Below are positions 17,414 through 26,759 of a stretch of DNA of 64,000 nt, one piece after another. The translations under genes and the position numbers were made by a program. Origin of the DNA: Bradyrhizobium sp. RD5-C2 (GTDB lineage Bacteria; Pseudomonadota; Alphaproteobacteria; Rhizobiales; Xanthobacteraceae). Each line of letters begins with the position of its first letter. The stretch's first letter is position 1. A model generated the notes under the pieces. It worked only from the letters and a program-made list of their open reading frames with translations, was not told the DNA's origin and did no database searches. The DNA lies in assembly GCF_019972155.1 (NCBI RefSeq), contig NZ_BOVL01000011.1:257503-321502 (forward strand). The letters run 5' to 3'.

Positions 17414-18514
17414 ATGGCGGTTAAGGATTCGGCGGCTCAGGACTCAAAGCGGCGCGTTGCGCTGATCACTGGCATCACCGGGCAGGACGGCGCGTACCTC
17501 GCCGAATATCTGCTCGGCCTCGGCTATACCGTGCACGGGATCAAGCGCCGGTCCTCCTCGTTCAATACCGCGCGCGTTGACCATCTCTACCAGGATCCGC
17601 ACGCCGGCAACGTGCCGTTCCTGATGCACTACGGCGACATGACTGATTCGACCAATCTGATCCGGCTGGTACAGCAGATCCGGCCGACCGAGATCTACAA
17701 CCTCGCCGCCCAGAGCCACGTCCAGGTCAGTTTCGAGAGCCCGGAATACACCGCCAACGCAGATGCCATCGGCGTGCTGCGCCTGCTGGAGGCGATCCGC
17801 ATCCTCGGCATGGAAAAGGAGACCCGGTTCTACCAGGCCTCGACCTCGGAGCTCTACGGCCTCGTGCAGGAGGTGCCGCAGAAGGAGACCACGCCGTTCT
17901 ATCCGCGCTCGCCCTATGGCGTCGCCAAGCTCTACGGCTACTGGATCACGGTGAACTACCGTGAGGCCTACGGCATGTTCGCCAGCAACGGCATCCTGTT
18001 CAACCATGAGAGCCCGATCCGCGGCGAGACCTTCGTGACGCGCAAGATCACCCGCGCCGTCGCCCGCATCGAGGTCGGCCTGGAGAACAAGCTCTTTCTC
18101 GGCAATCTCGATGCCAAGCGCGACTGGGGCCACGCCCGCGACTATGTCGAGGGTATGCACAAGATCCTGCAGGTGGACGAGCCCGGCGACTTCGTGCTCG
18201 CGACCGGCGAGACGCGCTCGGTCCGCGAATTCGTCGAACTGGCATTTGCGGAAGTCGGCCGCGGCATCGAATGGCGCGGCAAGGGCATCGAAGAGATCGG
18301 CGTCGACAAGGCGACCGGCAACACCCTGGTGCAGATCGACCCGGTCTATTTCCGTCCGACCGAGGTCGATCTTCTGATCGGCGACGCCAGCAAGGCGCGC
18401 GCCAAGCTCGGCTGGGCACCGAAGACGCCGTTCGCGCAGCTGGTGAAGGAAATGGTCGCCAGCGATCTCGTCGAGGCCAGGCAGGATGCGGCCAATGGCA
18501 AGCACGGCGTTTGA
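17414..18514 (+). CDS. gmd: GDP-mannose 4,6-dehydratase
   Basis: A 366-residue short-chain dehydrogenase of the RmlB/GMD type, converting GDP-D-mannose to GDP-4-keto-6-deoxy-D-mannose. The NADP motif is [19 protein letters not shown], followed by [16 protein letters not shown], a GMD hallmark. The catalytic region is [19 protein letters not shown] with [12 protein letters not shown] giving Tyr-x-x-x-Lys. [18 protein letters not shown] is also diagnostic. It overlaps the fcl gene by about 20 bases, so the two GDP-L-fucose steps are coupled. Confidence 0.96.
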   Translation: MAVKDSAAQDSKRRVALITGITGQDGAYLAEYLLGLGYTVHGIKRRSSSFNTARVDHLYQDPHAGNVPFLMHYGDMTDSTNLIRLVQQIRPTEIYNLAAQSHVQVSFESPEYTANADAIGVLRLLEAIRILGMEKETRFYQASTSELYGLVQEVPQKETTPFYPRSPYGVAKLYGYWITVNYREAYGMFASNGILFNHESPIRGETFVTRKITRAVARIEVGLENKLFLGNLDAKRDWGHARDYVEGMHKILQVDEPGDFVLATGETRSVREFVELAFAEVGRGIEWRGKGIEEIGVDKATGNTLVQIDPVYFRPTEVDLLIGDASKARAKLGWAPKTPFAQLVKEMVASDLVEARQDAANGKHGV

Positions 18515-19451
18515 ACTGAAGGGCAAGACGGTCTTCGTCGCCGGCCATCGCGGCATGGTCGGCTCGGCGCTGATGCGCCGGCTGGCGCGCGAAGGGGCCG
18601 AGCTGCTGACGGTGTCGCGCGGCGAGGTTGATCTGCGCGACCAGGCCGCGGTGAATGCCTGGTTTGCCGCGAAGCGGCCGCAGGCCGTGTTCCTCGCTGC
18701 CGCCAAGGTCGGCGGCATCGTCGCCAACAACACGCTGCGGGCCGAATTCCTGTACGACAATCTGGCGATCTCGAGCAACGTGATCCAGGCGGCTCATGCT
18801 AATGGGTGCGAGAAGCTGATGTTCTTCGGCTCGTCCTGCATCTATCCGCGCCTGGCGCCGCAGCCGTTGCGCGAGGATTCGATGCTGACCGGCCCGCTGG
18901 AGCCGACCAACGAGCCCTATGCCATCGCCAAGATCGCCGGCATCAAGATGGCCGAGGCCTATCGCAGCCAATACGGCGCCGATTTCATCAGCGTGATGCC
19001 GACCAACCTCTACGGTCCCGGCGACAATTATCATCCCGAATACAGCCACGTCGTCGCCGCGCTGATCCGCCGTTTCCACGAGGCCAAAGTCTCCGGTGCC
19101 GGCAGTGTCGTGGTGTGGGGCACCGGCACGCCGCGCCGCGAATTCCTCTATGTCGACGACCTCGCCGACGCCTGCATCCATCTGATGAAGACCTATTCCT
19201 CACCGGAGCTGGTCAATATCGGCACCGGCGAGGACATCACCATTGCCGAATTCGCCCGCGTGGTCGCTGCTACCGTCGGCTATCGCGGTGAGATCAGTTT
19301 CGACACCTCGCGCCCCGACGGCACACCGCGCAAGCTGCTCGACGTCAGCCGGCTCGCAAAGCTCGGCTGGCGTGCCACAACCTCGCTCGAGGATGGCATC
19401 AAGCTCGCCTACCAGGCCTATCTGAACGAGACCAAGCAGGCTGCTGAGTAG
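18495..19451 (+). CDS. fcl: GDP-L-fucose synthase
   Basis: A GDP-4-keto-6-deoxy-mannose 3,5-epimerase/4-reductase of about 318 residues. The NADP motif is [18 protein letters not shown], with catalytic Ser/Cys in [16 protein letters not shown] and Tyr-x-x-x-Lys in [14 protein letters not shown]. The downstream [19 protein letters not shown] block is typical of Fcl/WcaG. Start 18495 (or 18486) lies inside the end of gmd. The product, GDP-L-fucose, would feed fucosylated O-chain or exopolysaccharide. Confidence 0.95.
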   Translation: MASTAFELKGKTVFVAGHRGMVGSALMRRLAREGAELLTVSRGEVDLRDQAAVNAWFAAKRPQAVFLAAAKVGGIVANNTLRAEFLYDNLAISSNVIQAAHANGCEKLMFFGSSCIYPRLAPQPLREDSMLTGPLEPTNEPYAIAKIAGIKMAEAYRSQYGADFISVMPTNLYGPGDNYHPEYSHVVAALIRRFHEAKVSGAGSVVVWGTGTPRREFLYVDDLADACIHLMKTYSSPELVNIGTGEDITIAEFARVVAATVGYRGEISFDTSRPDGTPRKLLDVSRLAKLGWRATTSLEDGIKLAYQAYLNETKQAAE

Positions 19452-19460
19452 CGCCGAGCG

Positions 19461-20303
19461 TCACTTCGCCGTCGCGCGCGGCGGAGCCTTCGACAACGCC
19501 GTCGCCATCGCCGAGATCAGCGGCTTCATGAAGAACGCGTCGTTCGTCGGGTAGATGTCGGTGCGCAAGCCGTAGGTCTTCAACTCGTCCGACACCACGG
19601 GCCCGACGGAGGCGATCGGGGTCTGCTGCAGGCCCTCGCGCAATTGCGCCTCGCATTTGTGCGCCTGCGCCACCTCGAGCAGGCGGCGAACCTGGCCGGA
19701 GCTCGTCAGCGCGATGGCGTCGATTCGGCCCCGCGCCATCTCCTCGATCGCGGTCACGATGTTGGCGTCGGCGGCCTGCGCGTCATAGACATAGGGCAGT
19801 ACCGTATCGACCTCGGCGCCCTGCGCCTTGATCGCGCCGATCAGGGTGGCGTGATCCTTGTCCGGATAGAGCTGCAGGCCGAGCCGATGGCCGCTCAGGT
19901 CGAGCTTCGACAGCATCTCGGCGACGCCTTCCGAGGTCGGCTTCTCCGTCGTCATTTGTGGCTCCAGGGCGATCTCGCGCAGCGCGCGGCCGGGCTTTGG
20001 GCCGCGGGCGAATTTGCGCGCCTTGCCGAGGCTCGTGATAAACTCCGGCTCGACCCCGATCCGGCGCACCACCTTCATCAGCCGGCGCAGGCCTTCGCCG
20101 GTCATCAGCACGAGGTCGTCGAGCGGCCGCTCGATGGTGCGGCGAATCCAGGCCTCGATCGGCGCCGGATCCGGCGCGTCGTGGATGGTGAACATCGGGC
20201 ATTGCAGCACGTCGGCGCCTTGCTCGGCGAGCAGGCGGGAAAACTGCGCCTCCTCGCGCGTCTCGAGGATCAGAATGCGGTAGCCGTTCAGCCGGTCAGC
20301 CAT
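19461..20303 (-). CDS. Uroporphyrinogen-III synthase-like (HemD family) protein
   Basis: A protein of about 280 residues with the two-lobed HemD layout. The N-terminal half begins RILILETREEAQFSRLLAEQGADVLQCP and contains DDLVLMTGEGLRRLM. The C-terminal half has IDAIALTSSGQVRRLLE followed by PIASVGPVVSDELKTYGL. HemD closes hydroxymethylbilane to uroporphyrinogen III. Bradyrhizobia can carry more than one HemD-like gene, and no other heme gene is nearby, so this could be a paralog of different use. The start at 20303 (MADRLNGYRIL) is preferred over one five codons earlier. Confidence 0.78.
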   Translation of the reverse strand: MADRLNGYRILILETREEAQFSRLLAEQGADVLQCPMFTIHDAPDPAPIEAWIRRTIERPLDDLVLMTGEGLRRLMKVVRRIGVEPEFITSLGKARKFARGPKPGRALREIALEPQMTTEKPTSEGVAEMLSKLDLSGHRLGLQLYPDKDHATLIGAIKAQGAEVDTVLPYVYDAQAADANIVTAIEEMARGRIDAIALTSSGQVRRLLEVAQAHKCEAQLREGLQQTPIASVGPVVSDELKTYGLRTDIYPTNDAFFMKPLISAMATALSKAPPRATAK

Positions 20304-20438
20304 GATTGTCCCTAACAAACATTGTCGTCATTTGGTCGATTTGACCCCCGCGCCGGGATTGGCGCAAGGCCGCCTGCGGTGTAGACGAGGGCCGAAAATG
20401 AACGTTCCACGCATCTGCTCAAGCTTTGGTCAATTGGC

Positions 20439-21302
20439 ATGCCCGACCATCAATTCGTTCTGACCCTGTCCTGTCCGGATCGCCCCGGGATCGTCTCCGC
20501 GGTCTCGACCTTCCTGGCGCATAATGGGCAGAACATCCTGGACGCCCAGCAGTTCGACGACATCGAGACCGGCAAGTTCTTCATGCGCGTGGTGTTCACC
20601 GCGGCCGATCTTGCGGTGGAGCTGGCTGCGCTGCAAACCGGCTTTACCGCGATCGCCGAACGCTTCGCCATGGAATGGCAGATGCGCGATCGCGCCAGCC
20701 GCCGCCGGGTGATGCTATTGGTGTCCAAGTCCGATCACTGCCTGGTCGACATCCTCTATCGCTGGCGCACCGGCGAGCTCGAAATGATCCCGACCGCCAT
20801 CGTCTCCAACCATCCGCGCGAGAGCTACGGTTCGCTCGATTTCGGCGATATTCCGTTCCACCATCTGCCGGTGACCAAAGAGACCAAGCGGCAGCAGGAA
20901 GACGCGGTGTGGAAGCTTGCCCAGGACACCAACACCGATCTCGTGGTGCTGGCCCGCTACATGCAGATCCTGTCGGACGAGATGTCGGCGCGGCTGTCGG
21001 GCCGCTGCATCAACATCCATCATTCCTTCCTGCCGGGCTTCAAGGGCGCCAAGCCCTACCACCAGGCGCATGAGCGCGGCGTCAAGCTGATCGGCGCCAC
21101 CGCGCATTATGTCACCAGCGATCTCGACGAGGGGCCGATCATCGATCAGGACGTCGAGCGCATCAGCCATCGCGACACGCCCGAGGATCTCGTGCGCAAG
21201 GGCCGCGACATCGAGCGCCGCGTGCTGGCGCGGGCAATCCGCTACCATCTCGCCGACCGCGTCATCCTCAACGGGCGCAAGACCGTGGTGTTCGTGGACT
21301 GA
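20439..21302 (+). CDS. purU: Formyltetrahydrofolate deformylase
   Basis: A 287-residue enzyme that hydrolyses 10-formyl-THF to formate and THF. An N-terminal ACT-like domain ([22 protein letters not shown]) occupies about residues 5-85. The C-terminal formyltransferase-like domain has [20 protein letters not shown], the catalytic [17 protein letters not shown] region and [17 protein letters not shown]. Asn, His and Asp of the hydrolase triad are in place by motif. It links to the methyl-cycle genes in this window by metabolism rather than by operon. Confidence 0.93.
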   Translation: MPDHQFVLTLSCPDRPGIVSAVSTFLAHNGQNILDAQQFDDIETGKFFMRVVFTAADLAVELAALQTGFTAIAERFAMEWQMRDRASRRRVMLLVSKSDHCLVDILYRWRTGELEMIPTAIVSNHPRESYGSLDFGDIPFHHLPVTKETKRQQEDAVWKLAQDTNTDLVVLARYMQILSDEMSARLSGRCINIHHSFLPGFKGAKPYHQAHERGVKLIGATAHYVTSDLDEGPIIDQDVERISHRDTPEDLVRKGRDIERRVLARAIRYHLADRVILNGRKTVVFVD

Positions 21303-21363
21303 TCCGCCGTTCACCCGATTGTCGTGCTGAAGGCCGTGGTGTCGCCCTGCATCGAGGTGCTGC

Positions 21364-22254
21364 ATGAAACTCATCCACATGAGCGACATCCATCTGACGG
21401 CGCCGGGGCGGACGATCTTCGGCCGTGATCCTCTGCTGAACTTCGAGCGTTCCCTCGATCAGGTGCTTGCCGATCATCGTGATGCCGAGCTCATGGTGAT
21501 CTCGGGTGATCTTTCCGATCTCGGCGAGCTCGCCGATTACCAATTGCTGCGCGAGCGCCTGAGCCGGTTTCCGATCCCTGTGCGGCTTTGTATCGGCAAC
21601 CACGACCATCGCGAGACGTTTCTCGGCGTGTTTCCCGAATGCGCCGACGCGGACGGGTTCGCTCAAGGTGCGCACGACGCCTCGTTCGGCCGCTGCCTGC
21701 TCCTCGACACCTATGAGCCGCAGACCGCCGCCGGCAGTTTCTGCGAGAGGCGGCAGGCCTGGCTGGAGCGGGAGCTATCGCAGCATGACGGTCCGTTCTT
21801 CCTGTTCATGCATCACAATCCATTCCCGACGCATATCGCCCCGGTCGACCGGATCGGCCTGCTCGACGATGCCGCGTTCCGCTCGATCGTCGCGAAGCAC
21901 CGGAGCAAGATCCGGCATATCTTCTTCGGTCACTGCCACATGGTGCTGAGTGGTTCGGTTGCCGGTGTCCCCTCGACCTCGCTGCGCGGAACGAACCACG
22001 CCAGCTACCCCGTGTTCGCGGAGGTTCTGACCGTCGCCGATCTGCCGGAGTCCTACGGCGTGGCGTTCATCGGCGCGGACTATGTCACCGTGCATATGGT
22101 GGAGTTCGGTTACCGCGGCGAAATCCTCAGCGAGGATTGGCCGGGCAAGGCAGTCATTGGGTCGGGTTCTGCGCGGGCGCCGCCGCGGCCGGCTTGGAGC
22201 CATCGCCGCGCTCCGCCGCCGGCATCAGGCGCTTGCGTTCCCGCTCCTGCATGA
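21364..22254 (+). CDS. Calcineurin-like metallophosphoesterase (class III cyclic-nucleotide PDE type)
   Basis: A 296-residue binuclear metallophosphoesterase with all core motifs in order: MSDIH, VISGDLSDLG, CIGNHDH, FMHHNPFP and FFGHCHMVLSG. The order and size resemble the CpdA/Rv0805 class of 3',5'-cyclic-nucleotide phosphodiesterases, though many relatives act on other phosphodiesters. The domain proper ends near residue 262. The last roughly 33 residues are Pro/Ala/Arg-rich and are read from DNA that also encodes the lipoprotein on the other strand (overlap 22154-22254), so the tail may be non-conserved. Confidence 0.85.
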   Translation: MKLIHMSDIHLTAPGRTIFGRDPLLNFERSLDQVLADHRDAELMVISGDLSDLGELADYQLLRERLSRFPIPVRLCIGNHDHRETFLGVFPECADADGFAQGAHDASFGRCLLLDTYEPQTAAGSFCERRQAWLERELSQHDGPFFLFMHHNPFPTHIAPVDRIGLLDDAAFRSIVAKHRSKIRHIFFGHCHMVLSGSVAGVPSTSLRGTNHASYPVFAEVLTVADLPESYGVAFIGADYVTVHMVEFGYRGEILSEDWPGKAVIGSGSARAPPRPAWSHRRAPPPASGACVPAPA

Positions 22255-22438
22255 ACTTGTCGTATTCCGGGGTGCCCGCCCGCGGTGGCGCGTCTGCGGG
22301 CAGACCGCCGGCCCAGGCCGGAATGTAGTCGGCCATGCCGGCCGAGACCTTTTGGTTCACGGTGCTGCATCCACCGAGCGCGCAGGCCGCGAGCGCGAGG
22401 GCAGTCAGGACAGGGATGTGGCGTGTGAGGATCGGCAT
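22154..22438 (-). CDS. Small putative lipoprotein
   Basis: A protein of about 94 residues with a lipoprotein signal: hydrophobic run PVLTALALAACALGGC ending in a lipobox (A-L-G-G-C) whose Cys would be lipidated. The mature part is short and polar, with an EYDKFMQERERKRLMPAAE segment likely helical and an Ala/Pro-rich end. The start at 22438 is chosen for the signal peptide; the open frame upstream runs through the palindrome at 22532. It is convergent with the metallophosphoesterase and overlaps its end by 101 bases. I do not recognise a functional family. Confidence 0.7.
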   Translation of the reverse strand: MPILTRHIPVLTALALAACALGGCSTVNQKVSAGMADYIPAWAGGLPADAPPRAGTPEYDKFMQERERKRLMPAAERGDGSKPAAAAPAQNPTQ

Positions 22439-22515
22439 TGGCGGCAGCATACAGCCCTGGTCTTTATGGATGATGATCTCAGGCGCGACCGTTCGGCTGC
22501 AATTGTGCTTGTTTG

Positions 22516-22551
22516 TTGACATTGCTGCTTGATTTGTACGATCGTACAAAT
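22516..22551 (+). promoter_or_regulatory. Candidate promoter with perfect 20-bp palindromic operator
   Basis: ATTTGTACGATCGTACAAAT at 22532-22551 is its own reverse complement over all 20 bases. A consensus -35 TTGACA at 22516-22521 precedes it, and TACGAT at 22537-22542 inside the palindrome could serve as -10 (15-base spacing). A repressor bound there would occlude the promoter. Palindromes built on ACGATCGT are common TetR-family operators. The likely target is the Liv/MetE-like operon starting at 22811, with a leader of about 260 bases. The lipoprotein gene starting at 22438 on the other strand is the alternative. Confidence 0.6.
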
Positions 22552-22810
22552 GAATTCAGCTGGCGGCCGCCTGAGTGAGCGACATCGGTACTTGTGGGGG
22601 CGTTGAGTTTCGGGGGCGGATTCTGGTATCCTGATACTTGCTTCTGCGGCTGGGCCAAATCGCGGCGCGCGCGACACACGTCCATCGTCCGATTGACAGA
22701 GGGCGCGGGGAAACGCCTTGTCGCGTTACGGCTCGGCCGTGACTTGGTTGGGCTAAGGTAAGGCAAGGGCCGGGGACTCGGCTCGACGCAGAACAATGGA
22801 AGGGGGAGGG

Positions 22811-23998
22811 ATGTCGATGTTCAATCGTCGCAAAATGTTGCTGTGGGGCGCCGCTTCGGCCGTGCTTCCGGGTTTGTGCGCCAGCATGCCGGCGCGGGCG
22901 GACGACGCCGTCAAGATCGGCCTGATCCTGCCGATGACCGGCGGCCAGGCCTCGACCGGCAAGCAGATCGATAACGCCATCAAGCTCTACATGCAGCAGA
23001 AGGGCGACACCGTCGCCGGCAAGAAGATCGAAATCATCCTGAAGGACGACGCCGCGGTGCCCGACAACACCAAGCGGCTTTCGCAGGAACTGATCGTCAA
23101 CGACAAGGTCAATTTCATCGCCGGCTTCGGCGTGACGCCGGCGGCGCTGGCCGCGGCACCGCTGGCGACGCAGGCCAAGATCCCGGAAGTCGTGATGGCC
23201 GCCGGCACCTCGATCATCACCGAGCGCTCGCCCTATATCGTGCGCACCAGCTTCACGCTGGCGCAGTCCTCCACCATCATCGGCGACTGGGCGGTCAAGA
23301 ACGGCATCAAGAAGGTCGCGACGCTGACCTCGGACTACGCGCCGGGCAACGACGCGCTGACCTTCTTCAAGCAGCACTTCACCGCCGGCGGCGGCGAGAT
23401 CGTGGAAGAGATCAAGGTCCCGCTCGCCAATCCCGACTTCGCGCCGTTCCTGCAGCGTATGAAGGATGCCAAGCCCGACGCGATGTTCGTGTTCGTGCCG
23501 GCCGGGCAGGGCGGCAACTTCATGAAGCAATATGCCGAGCGCGGGCTCGACAAGAGCGGCATCAAGGTGATCGGCCCCGGCGACGTGATGGACGACGACC
23601 TGCTCAACAACATGGGCGATGCCGCGCTTGGCGCGGTGACCGCGCATCTCTACTCGGCAGCGCATCCGTCCGCGATGAACAAGGATTTCGTCGCCGCCTA
23701 CAAGAAGGCATACGGCAACCGTCCGGGCTTCATGGCGGTGAGCGGTTATGACGGCATCCATCTGATCTACGAGGCGCTGAAGAAGACCAATGGTGCGACC
23801 GACGGCGACAAGCTGATCGAGGCGATGAAGGGCATGAAGTGGGAGAGCCCGCGCGGCCCGATCTCGATCGATCCGGAAACCCGTGACATCGTGCAGAACA
23901 TCTATATCCGCGAGGTCGAGAAGGTCGATGGCGAGCTCTACAACGTCGAGTTCGCGACCTTCGAGGCCGTCAAGGATTCCGGCAAGACCAAGAAGTGA
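22811..23998 (+). CDS. ABC transporter substrate-binding protein (Liv/HAAT family), Tat-like signal
   Basis: A periplasmic binding protein of about 395 residues. The leader FNRRKMLLWGAASAVLP carries a twin arginine followed by a moderately hydrophobic stretch ending PARA, compatible with Tat export; Sec cannot be excluded. The mature domain starts DDAVKIGLILPMTGGQ, a type I solute-binding fold of the Liv/aromatic-acid group. A very purine-rich AAGGGGGAGGG sits just before the ATG. It is first in the operon that continues with livH, livM, livG, livF and a MetE-like gene, and a hairpin follows its stop. Confidence 0.9.
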   Translation: MSMFNRRKMLLWGAASAVLPGLCASMPARADDAVKIGLILPMTGGQASTGKQIDNAIKLYMQQKGDTVAGKKIEIILKDDAAVPDNTKRLSQELIVNDKVNFIAGFGVTPAALAAAPLATQAKIPEVVMAAGTSIITERSPYIVRTSFTLAQSSTIIGDWAVKNGIKKVATLTSDYAPGNDALTFFKQHFTAGGGEIVEEIKVPLANPDFAPFLQRMKDAKPDAMFVFVPAGQGGNFMKQYAERGLDKSGIKVIGPGDVMDDDLLNNMGDAALGAVTAHLYSAAHPSAMNKDFVAAYKKAYGNRPGFMAVSGYDGIHLIYEALKKTNGATDGDKLIEAMKGMKWESPRGPISIDPETRDIVQNIYIREVEKVDGELYNVEFATFEAVKDSGKTKK

Positions 23999-24025
23999 CG
24001 CGCGAAAGCTCCGCTCGCTGCACAT

Positions 24026-24050
24026 CATGGCCGGGACGAGTCCGGCCATG
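24026..24050 (+). repeat. Hairpin downstream of binding-protein gene
   Basis: A 9-bp perfect stem (CATGGCCGG / CCGGCCATG) with a 7-base loop lies between the binding protein and livH. Intercistronic stems at this place often protect the 5' message, giving more binding protein than permease. No T tract follows, so a full terminator is unlikely. Confidence 0.5.
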
Positions 24051-24101
24051 ACGATCCTGTTGACGTGGTGTCGTTTGCGCCCTCTCGCTTAAGCTGACTT
24101 C

Positions 24102-24971
24102 ATGGCCTCAATCCTCACCAATTTGTTCGACGGCGTCGCCTACGGCATGCTGCTGTTCGTGCTGGCCTGCGGGCTTGCGGTGACGCTCGGACTGATGAAC
24201 TTCGTCAACCTCGCGCATGGCGCCTTCGCCATGGCCGGCGGCTACATCTGCGCCGTGCTGGTCAACAATTCCGGCTGGCCGTTCTTCACAGCGTTGCCGC
24301 TTGCCTTTGTCGGGAGTGCCGTGATCGGTGTCGCGCTGGAGCGCACGCTGTACCGCCATCTCTATGCCCGCAGCCATCTCGATCAGGTACTGTTCTCGAT
24401 CGGTTTGGTGTTCATGTCGGTCGCGGCGGTCGACTACATCATGGGATCGTCGCGGGTCTTCATCAAATTGCCGGCGGCCCTGGAAGGGCAGATCGATCTG
24501 TTCGGCGTCGGCATCGGGCGTTATCGGCTGATGATCGTCGTGATCTGCGGCCTGCTCACACTGGCGCTGCAACTGATCCTGGCGAAGACCCGGTTCGGCA
24601 GCCGCCTGCGCGCCGCGGTCGACGATCCGCGCGCCGCGATCGGGCTCGGCATCAACGTGCCGCAGGTGTTCGCGTTCACCTTCGCCTTCGGCTGCGGCCT
24701 CGCCGGGCTCGGCGGCGCGCTGAGCGCGGAGATCCTCGGGCTCGATCCGTACTTCCCGCTCAAGTTCATGATCTACTTCCTGATCGTCGTCACCGTCGGC
24801 GGCTCTTCCTCGATCACGGGGCCATTCCTTGCCTCGCTGCTGCTCGGCATCGCCGACGTCGCCGGCAAATACTACGTGCCCAAGGTCGGCCCCTTCGTGA
24901 TCTACACTGTCATGATCGTGATCCTGCTCTGGCGCCCGAACGGTCTGTTCGGCCGCACCGCGGCGCGGTGA
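24102..24971 (+). CDS. livH: Liv-type ABC transporter permease (LivH)
   Basis: A 289-residue inner-membrane permease. The family motifs LFDGVAYGMLLFVLACGLAVTLGLMNFVNLAHGAF, coupling loop SRLRAAVDDPRAAIGLGINV and the VTVGGSSSITGPFLASLLLGIAD block are intact. It follows the binding-protein gene by about 100 bases containing a hairpin and precedes livM by 7 bases. Confidence 0.92.
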   Translation: MASILTNLFDGVAYGMLLFVLACGLAVTLGLMNFVNLAHGAFAMAGGYICAVLVNNSGWPFFTALPLAFVGSAVIGVALERTLYRHLYARSHLDQVLFSIGLVFMSVAAVDYIMGSSRVFIKLPAALEGQIDLFGVGIGRYRLMIVVICGLLTLALQLILAKTRFGSRLRAAVDDPRAAIGLGINVPQVFAFTFAFGCGLAGLGGALSAEILGLDPYFPLKFMIYFLIVVTVGGSSSITGPFLASLLLGIADVAGKYYVPKVGPFVIYTVMIVILLWRPNGLFGRTAAR

Positions 24972-24978
24972 GGCTGAT

Positions 24979-26010
24979 ATGACCGCGCTGTCCGACGTCT
25001 CCACTCACGCGATGGCCAGCGCGCGCTGGCGGATCAGCGAGGTCGCGTTCTGGGTGCTGGCGCTGGCCTGCGCCTTCCTGTTCCCGTCGCGCTATCTGAT
25101 CATGACCGACATCGTGCGGCTCGGCCTGTTCGCGCTCTCGCTCGACCTGATCCTCGGTTATGCCGGCATCGTCTCGCTCGGCCATGCGGCGTTCTTCGGC
25201 GTCGGTGCGTATTCGGCCGGCTTGCTGGCGCTGCACGGCATCATCAACGAGCCGGTCATTGCGCTGGTCGCCGCCGGTCTCGTTGCGGCGGTGCTCGGCT
25301 TTCTGACCAGCTTCCTCGTCATCCGCGGCGTCGACCTGACCCGGCTGATGGTCACGCTCGGCATCGCGCTGCTGCTGGAAGCGCTCGCCGAACGCTTCTC
25401 GGATATCACCGGCGGCACTGACGGCCTTCAGGGCATCGAGATGCAGCCGATCCTCGGGCTGTTCGCCTTCGACATGTTCGGCAAGACCGGGCTGTTCTAC
25501 TCGCTGATCGTGCTGTTCATCCTGTTCCTGTTTGCCCGTCGCGTGGTGCATTCCCCGTTCGGCCTGTCGCTGCGCGCGATCAGGAACAATCCGCTGCGCG
25601 CGGCCGCAATCGGCATACCGGTCAACCGCCGCCTGATCGCGGTCTATGCGCTCGCCGCCTTCTATGCCGGGATCGCCGGCGCGCTGTTCACCCAGACCAC
25701 GGCGCTGGCCTCGCTCGACGTGTTTTCCTTTGAGCGCTCCGCCGATTTGATGCTGGTGCTCGTGATCGGCGGCACCGGCTATCTCTATGGCGGCCTGATC
25801 GGCGCGGTCGTGTTCAAGATGCTGCAGGAGCTGTTTCAGAGCATCACGCCGCAATACTGGCTGTTCTGGATCGGCCTCGTGCTGGTCGTGATCGTCATGG
25901 TCGGCCGCGCGCGCATCCACCGCTGGGTGCTGTTCGTGCCGAACCTGATCATCCGCCAGTTCGCCGGCCGCAGGGCCGCCGTTGCAATGCCCGAGGGCGA
26001 CGCGCCATGA
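24979..26010 (+). CDS. livM: Liv-type ABC transporter permease (LivM)
   Basis: A 343-residue permease with LDLILGYAGIVSLGHAAFFGVGAY, the coupling segment LSLRAIRNNPLRAAAIGIPVN and the late GGTGYLYGGLIGAVVFKMLQEL block. A GAGGCTGAT ribosome site precedes the ATG. The stop overlaps the livG start in an ATGA junction, indicating translational coupling. Confidence 0.92.
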   Translation: MTALSDVSTHAMASARWRISEVAFWVLALACAFLFPSRYLIMTDIVRLGLFALSLDLILGYAGIVSLGHAAFFGVGAYSAGLLALHGIINEPVIALVAAGLVAAVLGFLTSFLVIRGVDLTRLMVTLGIALLLEALAERFSDITGGTDGLQGIEMQPILGLFAFDMFGKTGLFYSLIVLFILFLFARRVVHSPFGLSLRAIRNNPLRAAAIGIPVNRRLIAVYALAAFYAGIAGALFTQTTALASLDVFSFERSADLMLVLVIGGTGYLYGGLIGAVVFKMLQELFQSITPQYWLFWIGLVLVVIVMVGRARIHRWVLFVPNLIIRQFAGRRAAVAMPEGDAP

Positions 26011-26759
26011 CCATCGCGCTCGAAACCCGCGGCCTCGAAAAGTCCTTCGGCGGCCTTCGCGCCACCCGCGACCTCTCGCTGAAGGTGATGCAGGGCGCCC
26101 GCCACGCGCTGATCGGTCCGAACGGCGCCGGCAAGACCACGGTCATCAATCAGCTCACCGGCGTGCTGGCGCCGAATCGCGGACGAATCCTGCTCGAAGG
26201 CAGCGACATCACCGGCCTCGCCGTGCACAAGCGGGTACTGCGCGGGCTGTCGCGCACCTTCCAGATCAACCAGCTCTATGCCGACCTGACTCCGCTCGAG
26301 ACCATCGGGCTTGCGGTCTCCGAACGGATGGGCCGCGGCGGCGACTGGTGGCGGCGGATGGGAACGCGTAGCGACGTCAATGCCGAGATCGCAGAGATCC
26401 TGTCGCGCTTCCATCTGCTCGACGTAATGACCGAGCTCACCTCGACATTGCCCTACGGCAAGCAGCGCCTGCTCGAGATCGCGGTCGCAATCGCCGCCAG
26501 GCCGCGGGTGCTGCTGCTCGACGAGCCGGCGGCTGGTGTGCCCGAGAGCGAGCGCCACGATATCCTGGCGGCGGTCGCGGCGCTGCCGCGCGACGTCACG
26601 GTGCTGCTGATCGAGCACGATATGGATCTGGTGTTCTCCTTCGCCGACCGCATCTCGGTGCTGGTCAATGGCGGCCTGCTCACCGAGGGTGCGCCCGACG
26701 AGGTGGCGCGCGATCCGCAGGTGAGGGCGGTCTATCTCGGCGAGGCCGCCGATGCCTGA
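26007..26759 (+). CDS. livG: Liv-type ABC transporter ATP-binding protein (LivG)
   Basis: A 250-residue ATPase with Walker A GPNGAGKTT, GLSRTFQINQLYADLT after the Q-loop, LivG-type signature LPYGKQRLLEIAVA, Walker B VLLLDEPAAGVPESE and switch LLIEHDMDLVFS. It overlaps livM upstream and livF downstream, so all four transporter genes are tightly coupled. Confidence 0.92.
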   Translation: MTIALETRGLEKSFGGLRATRDLSLKVMQGARHALIGPNGAGKTTVINQLTGVLAPNRGRILLEGSDITGLAVHKRVLRGLSRTFQINQLYADLTPLETIGLAVSERMGRGGDWWRRMGTRSDVNAEIAEILSRFHLLDVMTELTSTLPYGKQRLLEIAVAIAARPRVLLLDEPAAGVPESERHDILAAVAALPRDVTVLLIEHDMDLVFSFADRISVLVNGGLLTEGAPDEVARDPQVRAVYLGEAADA

